64,000 nt of DNA, from positions 248,001-312,000 of the forward strand of contig DYGX01000001.1 in the NCBI GenBank assembly GCA_020724465.1. The letters run 5' to 3'. The translations under genes were made by a program, and so were the position numbers. A model generated the notes under the pieces. The model was given only the letters and a program-made list of their open reading frames with translations, did no database searches and was not told the DNA's origin. The stretch comes from Thermoflexus sp. (GTDB taxonomy: Bacteria; Chloroflexota; Anaerolineae; Aggregatilineales; Aggregatilineaceae). This document shows, in pieces, positions 16,058 to 24,019 of this stretch (the first letter of the stretch is position 1; each line of letters opens with the position of its first letter).

Positions 16058-17179
16058 CTACTCCGGGCCGCGCCAGGTAAACGTCTGCTCCGGTTGCACA
16101 GCGCCCGCCGGATACAGCAGCCCGTCGTCCCCCAGGCGCACAACGGCCACCTGCCAGGCGAACGTCCGCGGCCCATCACCGCCGAGCAGCAGCGCGTCCG
16201 GCAGATCAAACGACAGCCGCCGGGTTGTTTCGCTCAGCGTCTGGCCGGTCGTCTCGTCGCGCACGCTCACCAGATACATCTCATCGGCGGCCAGCGGCCC
16301 CACCGTCAGCCAGCTCAGCCGTACGGGTCCAGATACTACCGCGCCATCCGGCGGATAGATCAGGCGAGGCGCGTCGTGGGTGGGCGTGGGGGTGGGTGTC
16401 TCGCTGCCGGTAAAGGTCGGCGTGAAGGTGGGCGTCGGCGTGGGCGCAGGGATGTTGATCGTCTGCCCCACCGACAGCACCGGCGCCACCGGGCAGCAGC
16501 AGTGCGCGGACTGCCACTGGCAGCCCCGGCAGTCGATCCCGCCCGGGTCGGCATTTAGCTCGCACAACTGCCGCAGCGTCGAATCGACGGCGATGGCGAT
16601 GCTGCTCAGCGTGTCGCCCTCGCGCACGGTATAGGACTGAATGGCAAAGCTCGGTCCCACGACCTCAAGCGTGATCATCGGTGGAGCGCTGGTCGCCACA
16701 GCCGTCTGCGTCAGGTCATAGCCTCCGGGCGTGGCGGTAGCCGTCGGGCGCGGCACCAGGATGCGCGTGCCGGGGCCGGGCAACTGTCGGCAGTCGTACA
16801 GGCTGTTGAGCCGCAGCAGAGGCTCGATCGCGCTCAGATCGTTGAAGCCATGCTTGTAGAGAATACTGATGCAGTCATCGCCGGCCTGTATGACGTACTC
16901 ATATGGGCCGGGCGTGCTCGTCGCTGTGGGCGGCTCGGTCGGCGGGCCGGGCGTCGCGCTCAGCGTGGGCGTGATGGTCGGCGGCAGTGTCCGCGACGGC
17001 GTGAGTGTAGGCCCGGAGGGTGTTTGCGTCGGCGCGGCAAGCACCACGGTCGGGCTTGGGAGATCGGTAGGCGGTGGGGGCGACGGGCTGGCCGGCGGAC
17101 TCTCCGCATCCTCGGCGCATCCCGCCACCAGCACAGTTAGCGCCAGCAGGGCGATTCCCCACCACAGACGGTTTCTCAT
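16058..17179 (-). CDS. LysM-domain lipoprotein with Pro/Thr linkers
   Basis: The 373-residue product has a signal peptide with lipobox VAGC, then a Pro/Thr-rich spacer. Two LysM-like domains follow (around YVIQAGDDCISIL and YTVREGDTLSSIA), which bind N-acetylglucosamine-containing glycans such as peptidoglycan. The second holds an unusual cysteine-rich insertion with seven cysteines in about 24 residues. A (TP)n linker leads to a C-terminal beta-sandwich of about 105 residues shared with the next gene upstream. I prefer ATG 17179, seven bases from AGAGGA, over ATG 17185, which is too close to that site. It is 55 bases downstream of the zinc-ribbon LysM gene, likely one operon. Confidence 0.82.
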   Translation of the reverse strand: MRNRLWWGIALLALTVLVAGCAEDAESPPASPSPPPPTDLPSPTVVLAAPTQTPSGPTLTPSRTLPPTITPTLSATPGPPTEPPTATSTPGPYEYVIQAGDDCISILYKHGFNDLSAIEPLLRLNSLYDCRQLPGPGTRILVPRPTATATPGGYDLTQTAVATSAPPMITLEVVGPSFAIQSYTVREGDTLSSIAIAVDSTLRQLCELNADPGGIDCRGCQWQSAHCCCPVAPVLSVGQTINIPAPTPTPTFTPTFTGSETPTPTPTHDAPRLIYPPDGAVVSGPVRLSWLTVGPLAADEMYLVSVRDETTGQTLSETTRRLSFDLPDALLLGGDGPRTFAWQVAVVRLGDDGLLYPAGAVQPEQTFTWRGPE

Positions 17180-17234
17180 CCTCATGTCCTCTCGCTTGCA
17201 GATGGTTCCTGCCCCCTGCCTGCACCGCGCGCGG

Positions 17235-18632
17235 TCAGCGGCTCGCCCAGGTGAACCGGCGCGGCACCGTGGTGTAGTCGCTCGACACCACACGCTGATC
17301 CGCCCCGACCACCGCCACAGATACGCTCCACTCGAACGTGTGGACGCGCCCATCCTTCGGCTGCCACTCCGTCGGCACGATCAGCGACATATCCGTAACA
17401 AGCTGCTGGTATTCGCGTTCGAGCTGCAGGTCAAACACCCGCACCAGATAACGCTCGTGCGCGCCGAGCGTGCCGGTTCCGCCCCACCGCAACGTGACCA
17501 GTTGATCGGCCCGAAACTCGGCGCCGTTATCCGGCGAAAGCAGGAACGGCGCGTTGAAGGTTGGCGTCGGGGTTGGCGTCGGCGTGCGCGTCCCGACGGG
17601 CGATGGTGTGTAGGTCATGGTCGGCAGCGGGACCGGCACGCGCACCCGCTGCCCCTGGCCGAGCAGTACGGTACAGCGCTCGCCGCCGGTCGGCGAGCCG
17701 AAGTCGCACTGCAAAAACGGAATCTCCGGGTTAATCTGCGACAGCGTCTCTAGCGTCGTGTTGTAGTCGGTCGCAATGCTGAGAATCGTCTCGCCGGCAC
17801 GCACCGTGTGCCAGGCCATGCCGGGGCGCAGCGTCGGCTCGATGTTCTGATACTGGGCGAGGGCATCCGGCGTCCCGAACTCGTTGAGCGCGATCGTCGG
17901 CGCGGCCCCGATTGCCGCATCGTTGCTGCTACTTTCGACGTCGCCGGCGTCCGGCGCTTCCTCAACCTCACCGCCGGGGGTCGGCGTGGGCCACGGGATC
18001 TCGATCGTCTGCCCAAGCTGGAGCTGGCTCGGGTCGCTCATGTTGTTCAGCTCCAGAATCAGGTCGACCACCGACAAATCGCGGTGCCCGCAGCGAATCG
18101 CCATGCCGTAGAGCGTATCCCCTTCGCGGGCGGTTTGCATGCACGGCCCCTCGGTCGGTGTGGCAGTGGGCGTTGGTGGCGCGGGCGTGACCGTCGCCAG
18201 GCGCATCGTCGGGCGCGGAGTCTCAGTCGGCGCGGAAAGCGCACCGCTGCGCGGCGTCGAGGTGGGCGGTGCCGTGGCACCCGGCGGGGGTACAAGCGGT
18301 TCGGTCTGCGCAGGCGGATTCTCGCCGTTGCCCGCCCGCAGGAAGCGCATCGCCGCCGCGCCAATCGCAAACCCGATCGCCAGCGCGATCACGATCCCGA
18401 TCAGCGCAACCCCGCGCCAGATGCGCCCCACCATTGTTCCCGCGTAGAGGTCGTCATCCCCTTCTGCCGGGTCAAACGCCGGCCGGCGGCCCTGCTTCTC
18501 CGGCGGGCTGGGCACTGCCACCGGAATCGGCTCGCCCGGCAGGACCGCGCCACAGATCGAGCAGGTGCGCGCCGTCAGGGGCTGGATCGCTCCACAGATC
18601 GGGCATTCCTGCGTCCGTTTGCTGTCGCTCAT
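17235..18632 (-). CDS. Zinc-ribbon, membrane-anchored LysM protein
   Basis: The 465-residue protein starts with a cytoplasmic zinc ribbon (CPICG and CSICG, residues about 10-30), followed by one membrane helix (about 80-105, IGIVIALAIGFAIGAAAM), then a Pro/Thr-rich region and two LysM-type domains (ETLYGMAIRCGHRDL and HTVRAGETILSIA). A C-terminal beta-sandwich (NAPFLLSPDNGAEF onward) matches the downstream lipoprotein, so the two are paralogues differing in membrane anchor. The zinc ribbon faces the cytoplasm and the LysM units the cell wall, so it could link the two sides. The ATG at 18632 gives the zinc ribbon at once; a longer upstream reading has no such support. Confidence 0.84.
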   Translation of the reverse strand: MSDSKRTQECPICGAIQPLTARTCSICGAVLPGEPIPVAVPSPPEKQGRRPAFDPAEGDDDLYAGTMVGRIWRGVALIGIVIALAIGFAIGAAAMRFLRAGNGENPPAQTEPLVPPPGATAPPTSTPRSGALSAPTETPRPTMRLATVTPAPPTPTATPTEGPCMQTAREGDTLYGMAIRCGHRDLSVVDLILELNNMSDPSQLQLGQTIEIPWPTPTPGGEVEEAPDAGDVESSSNDAAIGAAPTIALNEFGTPDALAQYQNIEPTLRPGMAWHTVRAGETILSIATDYNTTLETLSQINPEIPFLQCDFGSPTGGERCTVLLGQGQRVRVPVPLPTMTYTPSPVGTRTPTPTPTPTFNAPFLLSPDNGAEFRADQLVTLRWGGTGTLGAHERYLVRVFDLQLEREYQQLVTDMSLIVPTEWQPKDGRVHTFEWSVSVAVVGADQRVVSSDYTTVPRRFTWASR

Positions 18633-18683
18633 GACTCCTCGTGTCTCATGGCCGGAGCCACGCCCCAGGCCCGTGCGGAGCGA

Positions 18684-18711
18684 ATTATACCAGGGCCGGC
18701 CAGCTTGGCCA
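18684..18711 (-). promoter_or_regulatory. Promoter of the LysM gene pair
   Basis: On the minus strand a perfect TATAAT lies 16 bases after TGGCCA, about 52 bases before the ATG at 18632. Confidence 0.5.
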
Positions 18712-18885
18712 GCGCGCGCCCGCATTTCGGTGGCACCGCAGGCGGGCGGCGCCCGCACAACCGCTCACCGGCCGCTCGACACGCATTTTCCCGCGATCCG
18801 GCGAATCTGTGGTAGTATTCTCTGCGATTTTGTGTCAAATTCCTGGATCCGCGTCTGCTTTCATCACCAAGAAAGGCCCGACCTC

Positions 18886-19677
18886 ATGCGCGTGGTCACC
18901 AACGAAGCGCATCTCAGCCGCAACCGCCGGATCGCGCACATCCTGTTTTTCGTCAGCCTGGCGGGCATGGCGGCCGGCTTCTTCTACACCTGGACGTCCG
19001 ACCCGGCGACTTCTGCCAATATCAGTTGTTTTCTGCTGCCCACCCTGCTCTTTATGACGCTGATCTCCGTCCGGATGGCGAACACCTGGATCCGCGAGCC
19101 ACGCCCGGAACGGGTGCTGGACGAAGCGCTCAAGGGGCTGGGACGCCAGTACACGCTATTTCACCATATCCTGCCCGCGCCGCATGTGTTAATCGGTCCG
19201 GAAGGTGTGTTCACGCTGACGACGCAGTGGCACGAACGGCAGTATAAAGTTTCGGGCAGCAAATGGTCGGGGGAGCGCGGCCTGCTGGGGCGGCTGACCG
19301 GCTACCTGCGCCAGGATCTCATCGGCAATCCATTTCATGAGGCGCAGTTCCACGCCCAACAGATGCAGAAACTGGTCGATCAGATCGCGCCGGGTGCGGG
19401 GATCGAGGTTCAGCCGCTGGTCGTGTTCACCAGCCCGAAGGTACGGCTGGAAATCGAGGACCCCATCATCCCCGTGCTGTACGCCGATCCAAAGCGCAAG
19501 CCCTCGCTGCGCGGCTATCTGCGCGATCTCAAAGGCCAGCAGCGCCCCACCCTGACCGAAGAACATCTGGACACCATCGACCGCATGTACGGGCTGGTCA
19601 CGCGGCAGGAAATTGAGGCCGCGCTGGGTGGCGGAAGCCTGCCGCTTGACGAAGACGCCCCCGACGACGAAGAATGA
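18886..19677 (+). CDS. Membrane protein with degenerate NERD-like nuclease fold
   Basis: The 263-residue protein has two membrane helices (about residues 18-38 and 45-64), then a cytoplasmic domain. The stretch HHILPAPHVLIGPEGVFTL resembles the start of NERD (nuclease-related) domains, which are remote relatives of Holliday-junction nucleases. Where NERD proteins usually have an acidic residue, x, Lys after the strand, this one has TTQ, so the metal site seems lost. The C-terminus is very acidic. The gene is coupled to the GT39-like gene by an ATGA overlap. I call the fold by motif only; function is unknown. Confidence 0.6.
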   Translation: MRVVTNEAHLSRNRRIAHILFFVSLAGMAAGFFYTWTSDPATSANISCFLLPTLLFMTLISVRMANTWIREPRPERVLDEALKGLGRQYTLFHHILPAPHVLIGPEGVFTLTTQWHERQYKVSGSKWSGERGLLGRLTGYLRQDLIGNPFHEAQFHAQQMQKLVDQIAPGAGIEVQPLVVFTSPKVRLEIEDPIIPVLYADPKRKPSLRGYLRDLKGQQRPTLTEEHLDTIDRMYGLVTRQEIEAALGGGSLPLDEDAPDDEE

Positions 19678-21554
19678 GCGCCTCGCGCCGCGGCTGGCTG
19701 TGGGCGCTGGCCCTGCTGATCGGGCTGGCGTTCGCGCTGCGCATCTACCGGCTGGATGCCGTCCCTCTGCGTGGCGACGAAGCCTTCGCGGTGCGCTACT
19801 GGGCCGCCGATCCGCGCGACGTGGTGCGGAATCTGGCACGCTACGAGCCGCACCCTATCGGGACGTTTTTCGGGTTCTGGGCGTGGAAGCAGGCTGCCGG
19901 CGACTCCGAGTTCGCCATGCGCTTCCTGCCGCTGCTCGGCAACCTGATCGGGGTCGCGGCGATAGCGCGGCTGGGGCGCCACCTGCTACGACACGATCGC
20001 GCGGCGCTGATCGCGGCGGCGCTGTGGGCGCTCAACCCGCACCTGATCTGGCACGCGCAGGACGTGCGCAACTATGCGATCTGGGCCGGGCTTAGTCCGC
20101 TGGCGCTGTGGCTGTTTCTGCGCGCGCTCGACCGGCCCCGCCCGCGCGCCTGGCTGCTCTACGCCGTCGCACAGACGCTGGCGCTGTACGCCTTCTTCCT
20201 CGAAGCGTTCTTTGTGCTCGCCCAGCCGCTCTATCTGGCCCTTGTCCGCCGCGAGCGGTCCGCGCTCAATCGCGCGGCTGCCGGATGGGCGCTGATACTC
20301 ATCCTGCTGATCCCGTGGAGCGTGCAGGTGTGGTATTTGGCACAGAGCGGATACAGCGGCGCGGTCGGTGAGGCGCGGCCCGGCGACCTGCTGACCGTCT
20401 TCCTGCCCACCCTGTTGCTGGGCGACACGCCGCCTGCTCCGTGGAATGCCCTGCTCCCGCTGGCGTGGATCGCGCTGATCGCCGGGGCGTGGATGCTTCG
20501 CCGCCCGCCGGCTCCGCGCCTCGGGGTGTGGCTGGCGCTGAGTGTGCTGGTGCCTGCCGGGCTGCTGCTGGTCGCCGCGACACGGATGAGCGTGTTTCAT
20601 CCCCGCTACCTGATCGCCGCGACGCCCGCGCTGCTGCTGGCCACGGCCTGGGCGCTGGCGCCCTTGCTGGCTCGCCGCGACGCGCGCGCGGCAGCGGTCG
20701 CAATCGCTGCCGCGCTGCTCGCCGTGCCCCTGTTGGGTACAGGCGAGCTGGCGGAGTACTATCGCGGCGCCGATGTCAAGTCGCCCGATTGGCCGGGGCT
20801 GGTCGCCTACCTGACTGCGCGCACGCTGCCGGGCGATCTGATCGTGCTGCCCTCGCCCGATCCCGCCTTCGGCTATTACGACGGCCAGCACGCCGACGAG
20901 ATCAGCCTGGACCCCGACACCGATCCCGTCGCCAAGCTGCGCCCGGAAGTCTATTTTCGTTCCGGCATCTGGATGGTCGGCGGGCCGCCGGAAGCCCACG
21001 CCTTCCTGAGCGAGCAGATGCAGCCGGTTGGCGAGCAGCAGGCGGGCACCTTTCGCGTCACGCAGTACCGGCGCTGGGACACGCGCCCCAGCGAGATCGC
21101 GCACGCGAGCGGGGCCGTGTTCGGCAATTTCGCCCGGCTGGCCGGGTATACGCTCCAGGGTCCCGACTCCGCCACCCAGGCGGTTACGCTGCTGCTTTAT
21201 TGGGAGCCGCTGCGCGCCACAGCGATCGATTACGTTGTGTTCGTTCACCTTGCCGGACCGGGCACCTCGCCCGCCGACCCCGGCCCGCTGGTCGACCAGG
21301 ACGATCACCGCCCGCGTGAGGGGTTCGCCAGCACGCTCAGTTGGGAGCCAGGCGTCCTCGTCCGCGACGCCTACCACCTGCTAGACATCCCCGTCGATCT
21401 CGCCCCTGGCACCTACTGGCTGCTGGTGGGCTTCTACGATCCGGATGACCCAGCGGCGCGCGTTCCGGTGACAGGCGCGGACGACGAGGCGGCTGGCGAT
21501 GCGCTGGTGCTGCGCGCGTTCGAGTGGCCGGTCGATGGCGGAACCGGTCCATAA
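19674..21554 (+). CDS. GT39/ArnT-like membrane glycosyltransferase
   Basis: The 626-residue protein has about eleven membrane helices over residues 8-370 and then a soluble C-terminal region of about 250 residues. After the first helix, the loop holds RLDAVPLRGDEAF, including the acidic pair typical of GT-C fold transferases that use polyprenyl-phosphate sugars (ArnT, PMT, GT39/83). It likely moves sugars onto a lipid, protein or glycan on the outer side. The C-terminal part is beta-rich with FGNFARLAGYTL, seen in related uncharacterised proteins. It overlaps the NERD-like gene by four bases. The acceptor is unknown. Confidence 0.82.
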   Translation: MSASRRGWLWALALLIGLAFALRIYRLDAVPLRGDEAFAVRYWAADPRDVVRNLARYEPHPIGTFFGFWAWKQAAGDSEFAMRFLPLLGNLIGVAAIARLGRHLLRHDRAALIAAALWALNPHLIWHAQDVRNYAIWAGLSPLALWLFLRALDRPRPRAWLLYAVAQTLALYAFFLEAFFVLAQPLYLALVRRERSALNRAAAGWALILILLIPWSVQVWYLAQSGYSGAVGEARPGDLLTVFLPTLLLGDTPPAPWNALLPLAWIALIAGAWMLRRPPAPRLGVWLALSVLVPAGLLLVAATRMSVFHPRYLIAATPALLLATAWALAPLLARRDARAAAVAIAAALLAVPLLGTGELAEYYRGADVKSPDWPGLVAYLTARTLPGDLIVLPSPDPAFGYYDGQHADEISLDPDTDPVAKLRPEVYFRSGIWMVGGPPEAHAFLSEQMQPVGEQQAGTFRVTQYRRWDTRPSEIAHASGAVFGNFARLAGYTLQGPDSATQAVTLLLYWEPLRATAIDYVVFVHLAGPGTSPADPGPLVDQDDHRPREGFASTLSWEPGVLVRDAYHLLDIPVDLAPGTYWLLVGFYDPDDPAARVPVTGADDEAAGDALVLRAFEWPVDGGTGP

Positions 21555-21579
21555 AAAGAGCGGCCCGGGTGAGCCGCTC
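21552..21579 (-). terminator. Terminator after the SPFH gene
   Basis: On the minus strand the stem GAGCGGC/GCCGCTC (eight-base loop) is followed by TTTTT. It ends the SPFH operon and sits directly at the stop codon of the convergent GT39-like gene. Confidence 0.8.
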
Positions 21580-21608
21580 CTCGCCAACGCAATCGCCTGA
21601 ACTGGCGG

Positions 21609-22700
21609 CTAGCCGCCCAGCTCCTTCAACCGCGCTTCCCACTTCTCATACAGCTTCTGATAGACCGCCTCGGACAGCGCGCCACTCATCAGCTTGGCGT
21701 CGAGCTGATCGAGATAAGCGCGGATCTCCTCAGCCGTCTGCGGGACGGCGGCTTCCGCTCCGGCGGGTGCAGCTCCCTGGGCGGGCGCCTGACCACTCCC
21801 CTGCTGGTTCTGCATCATCTGCATCATCATCTGCTGCATGAGCATTTGTTGCTGCTGTTGGAGCGCAGCGGCCTCCGGGTTCAGCGCAGCGCCGATCTGC
21901 TGGCCGACGCCCAGCCCCACGCCTGCCCCGGCCAGGCTGCCGCCCAGTCCTTCGTTTGAAGCAGCGGCGTCGGCCACTTCCAGACGGCGGATCCGCTCGT
22001 AGGTGGCGAAATCCACGTAGTTGCGCAGTTCTTCGGTCGAGACTTCCTTTGCCGTGAACGGCTTGGCCTCGAATGCTTTGATGCGCATTCCGATCTGTGC
22101 AAACTGCTCGTTCAGCCGCGCCAGCGCCGCGCCCTCAACTTCCGCCAGGATCCGGTTGGCGTCCATGATGCTCTGCGCGCCGGAATTTGAGATAAGCTGC
22201 GCCAGCTCGCCGAGTAGCATCGACTGGATCCGGTCGCGGATGTCCCCCAGGCGGAGGATCGGCTTGCCGACCGCGTACTGCTTGACGAAGCGGACCGGGT
22301 CCTCGATCCCGATATCGATCACACCGTGCGTGATCAGCAGCACGACGCCCACGCCGCGCCCCGGAGTCTCCAGCACGATCGGGGGATTCGTGCCCCAGGG
22401 CACCTGCGGCAGGTCCTTCAGATTGACAAAGTACAGGTCCGCCGTGAACGGCGTGCGGCCGCCCGTCGCCAGCCCCAGCAACCCGGTCAGGATCGGGAGG
22501 TTGCCGGTGCTGAGCGTGTGCGCCCCCGGTCCGAGTGCGTCGAGCACCTGGCCCTGGCGCACGAAGACGGCGGCCTGGCTTTCCTGCACGATGACCTGCG
22601 ACCCAAAGCGAAAATCGCCCGAGCCACCCTGCGGCTCGCGATAGACCAACTCGTCGTCCATCACGTTGACGTGATCAACAACATCGATAATGCGTGGCAT
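21609..22700 (-). CDS. SPFH-domain protein, YdjI-like
   Basis: The 363-residue protein has an SPFH domain (about residues 25-230) without a clear transmembrane helix, then a Gly-rich hinge, a Gln/Met-rich segment (LQQQQQMLMQQMMMQMMQ, about 275-300), an Ala/Pro spacer and a C-terminal helical hairpin of the SHOCT type (IRAYLDQLDAKLMSGALS). The layout matches the YdjI group (sometimes called virion-core-like), which in Bacillus is linked to membrane stress and PspA. It follows the coiled-coil gene by 49 bases and ends in a good terminator, so the two form an operon. Confidence 0.85.
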   Translation of the reverse strand: MPRIIDVVDHVNVMDDELVYREPQGGSGDFRFGSQVIVQESQAAVFVRQGQVLDALGPGAHTLSTGNLPILTGLLGLATGGRTPFTADLYFVNLKDLPQVPWGTNPPIVLETPGRGVGVVLLITHGVIDIGIEDPVRFVKQYAVGKPILRLGDIRDRIQSMLLGELAQLISNSGAQSIMDANRILAEVEGAALARLNEQFAQIGMRIKAFEAKPFTAKEVSTEELRNYVDFATYERIRRLEVADAAASNEGLGGSLAGAGVGLGVGQQIGAALNPEAAALQQQQQMLMQQMMMQMMQNQQGSGQAPAQGAAPAGAEAAVPQTAEEIRAYLDQLDAKLMSGALSEAVYQKLYEKWEARLKELGG

Positions 22701-22749
22701 CTCCGGTCTCCTTATTCCTCATCCATCCTGCCGCCGTACCGCCGATTCC

Positions 22750-23271
22750 CTACTCGATCCCCTTCAGCACGCTGTCGCGCAGGCTGTAGGCTTCGTTCGC
22801 CTCAATCGTCAGTGCGTCCAGCTCGCGGATCGCCTCGTCCACGCCCTGGCCCGCGAGCGCGGCGTCCTGCAGCGCGTCCAGCTTCTCCTTGAACTTGTCC
22901 GCGTAGTCCAGCAGAGCCGCGTCAAAGGCATACACCACTTCCAGGTCTTCCGGCCCGATCTTCAGGGCATCGAAGAAACCGCTGTAGCCCGGCGTGTCGG
23001 TCGCAACGCGATCGATGAAGGTCTGGAACTTCGTCTTCGCGCTGCGGGTTTTGCTCATATAGGCCAGCCCGCCCTGGTCGAGCAACTGCTTTTCGATGGT
23101 GGGCAGACGGTTGAGCTGGAGCTTGAGCTGTTCGGCGACGTGCTCGCGGACCAACCGGTCGGCCTGGCGGCGAGCGGTCATCTCCATGTACCCACGAAAA
23201 CCGGGCACCTTCGCCACGAGAGACTCGAGCTTTCCCCGCTCGCGCACTATCCGCGCGTAGAGGTCGTTCAT
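22750..23271 (-). CDS. Helical protein of unknown function paired with SPFH gene
   Basis: The 173-residue protein is almost all alpha-helical and highly charged, with likely coiled-coil regions (residues 5-20, 30-70, 115-170). I do not recognise a family. It has no membrane segment or signal. The ATG at 23271 is preceded by AAGGAGA at good distance; a longer reading frame upstream would run through a promoter. It is the first gene of an operon with the SPFH protein, so it may be its partner or regulator, in the way PspA-like proteins accompany SPFH proteins, though it lacks the full length of PspA. Confidence 0.75.
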   Translation of the reverse strand: MNDLYARIVRERGKLESLVAKVPGFRGYMEMTARRQADRLVREHVAEQLKLQLNRLPTIEKQLLDQGGLAYMSKTRSAKTKFQTFIDRVATDTPGYSGFFDALKIGPEDLEVVYAFDAALLDYADKFKEKLDALQDAALAGQGVDEAIRELDALTIEANEAYSLRDSVLKGIE

Positions 23272-23307
23272 GGTCTGTAATCTCCTTCTTTGCACAAGCC
23301 TGGTCCA

Positions 23308-23336
23308 AGCATACATCAGAGCCGGGCGGGGCACAA
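23308..23336 (-). promoter_or_regulatory. Promoter of the SPFH operon
   Basis: On the minus strand TTGTGC is followed after exactly 17 bases by TATGCT, about 37 bases before the ATG at 23271. Confidence 0.55.
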
Positions 23337-23345
23337 ACCCAGTTA

Positions 23346-23373
23346 TTGGGTGGATCGGCAGCCATGCTATAAT
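23346..23373 (+). promoter_or_regulatory. Promoter of the NUDIX gene
   Basis: A perfect TATAAT (23368-23373) lies 16 bases after TTGGGT. The ATG at 23404 is 30 bases downstream. It is back-to-back with the SPFH promoter. Confidence 0.65.
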
Positions 23374-23403
23374 GACCGCAGGCCACGCGCGAAGGAGAAC
23401 CCG

Positions 23404-23931
23404 ATGGGAGCCAAAGATCAGGGCGCGGATGCGATCGAGGGACGATGGCTGGTCATCCCGCGCACGCTGTGCTTCATCCGCCATGGGGATGATGTGCTGC
23501 TGCTCAAGCGCGGGATGCACAAGCGCGTCTACCCGGGGCGCTACAACGGCGTCGGTGGCCATCTCGAGCGCGACGAGGACCCGCTGACCGGCGCCATCCG
23601 CGAGATGCAGGAAGAGACCGGCCTGTCAGTCGAAGATGTGCGGCTGCGCGGAATCATTCACGTCGATGCGGGCGGCCCGAACGGAATCATCGTCTTCGTC
23701 TTCACGGCGCGCGCCACCACGCGGGAACTCATCACCACGGATGAAGGCACGCTCGAATGGGTGCCTCTGAAGCGGGCGAGCGAGCTACCCCTGGTCGAAG
23801 ACCTGCCAGCGCTGCTGCCGCGCCTGTTCGAGACGCCCGACGATGGCCGCCTGTTTTTCGCGCATACCAGCTACGACGAGCACGACGAGCCGATCTTGCT
23901 CTTTACCAGAGACGGCACCGCCGCTTCATGA
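23404..23931 (+). CDS. NUDIX hydrolase, MutT-like
   Basis: The 175-residue protein has a complete Nudix box: G-x5-E-x7-REMQEETGL, starting at the glycine pair of VGGHLERDED (about residues 50-73). It should hydrolyse a nucleoside diphosphate linked to another group. The context (CFIRHGDDVLLLKR before the box, VPLKRASELPL after) is that of the MutT/8-oxo-dGTP pyrophosphatase group. GAAGGAG lies six bases before the ATG. It is probably cytoplasmic and stands alone. The substrate is unproven. Confidence 0.9.
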   Translation: MGAKDQGADAIEGRWLVIPRTLCFIRHGDDVLLLKRGMHKRVYPGRYNGVGGHLERDEDPLTGAIREMQEETGLSVEDVRLRGIIHVDAGGPNGIIVFVFTARATTRELITTDEGTLEWVPLKRASELPLVEDLPALLPRLFETPDDGRLFFAHTSYDEHDEPILLFTRDGTAAS

Positions 23932-24019
23932 GGCTGCGTGTCCTCGGCGCGTGGATACCACACGCCTTGCGCTGCGATGGCTCACTTGCGCTTGAGCCAG
24001 GGGGGAATACACTTTTGCC

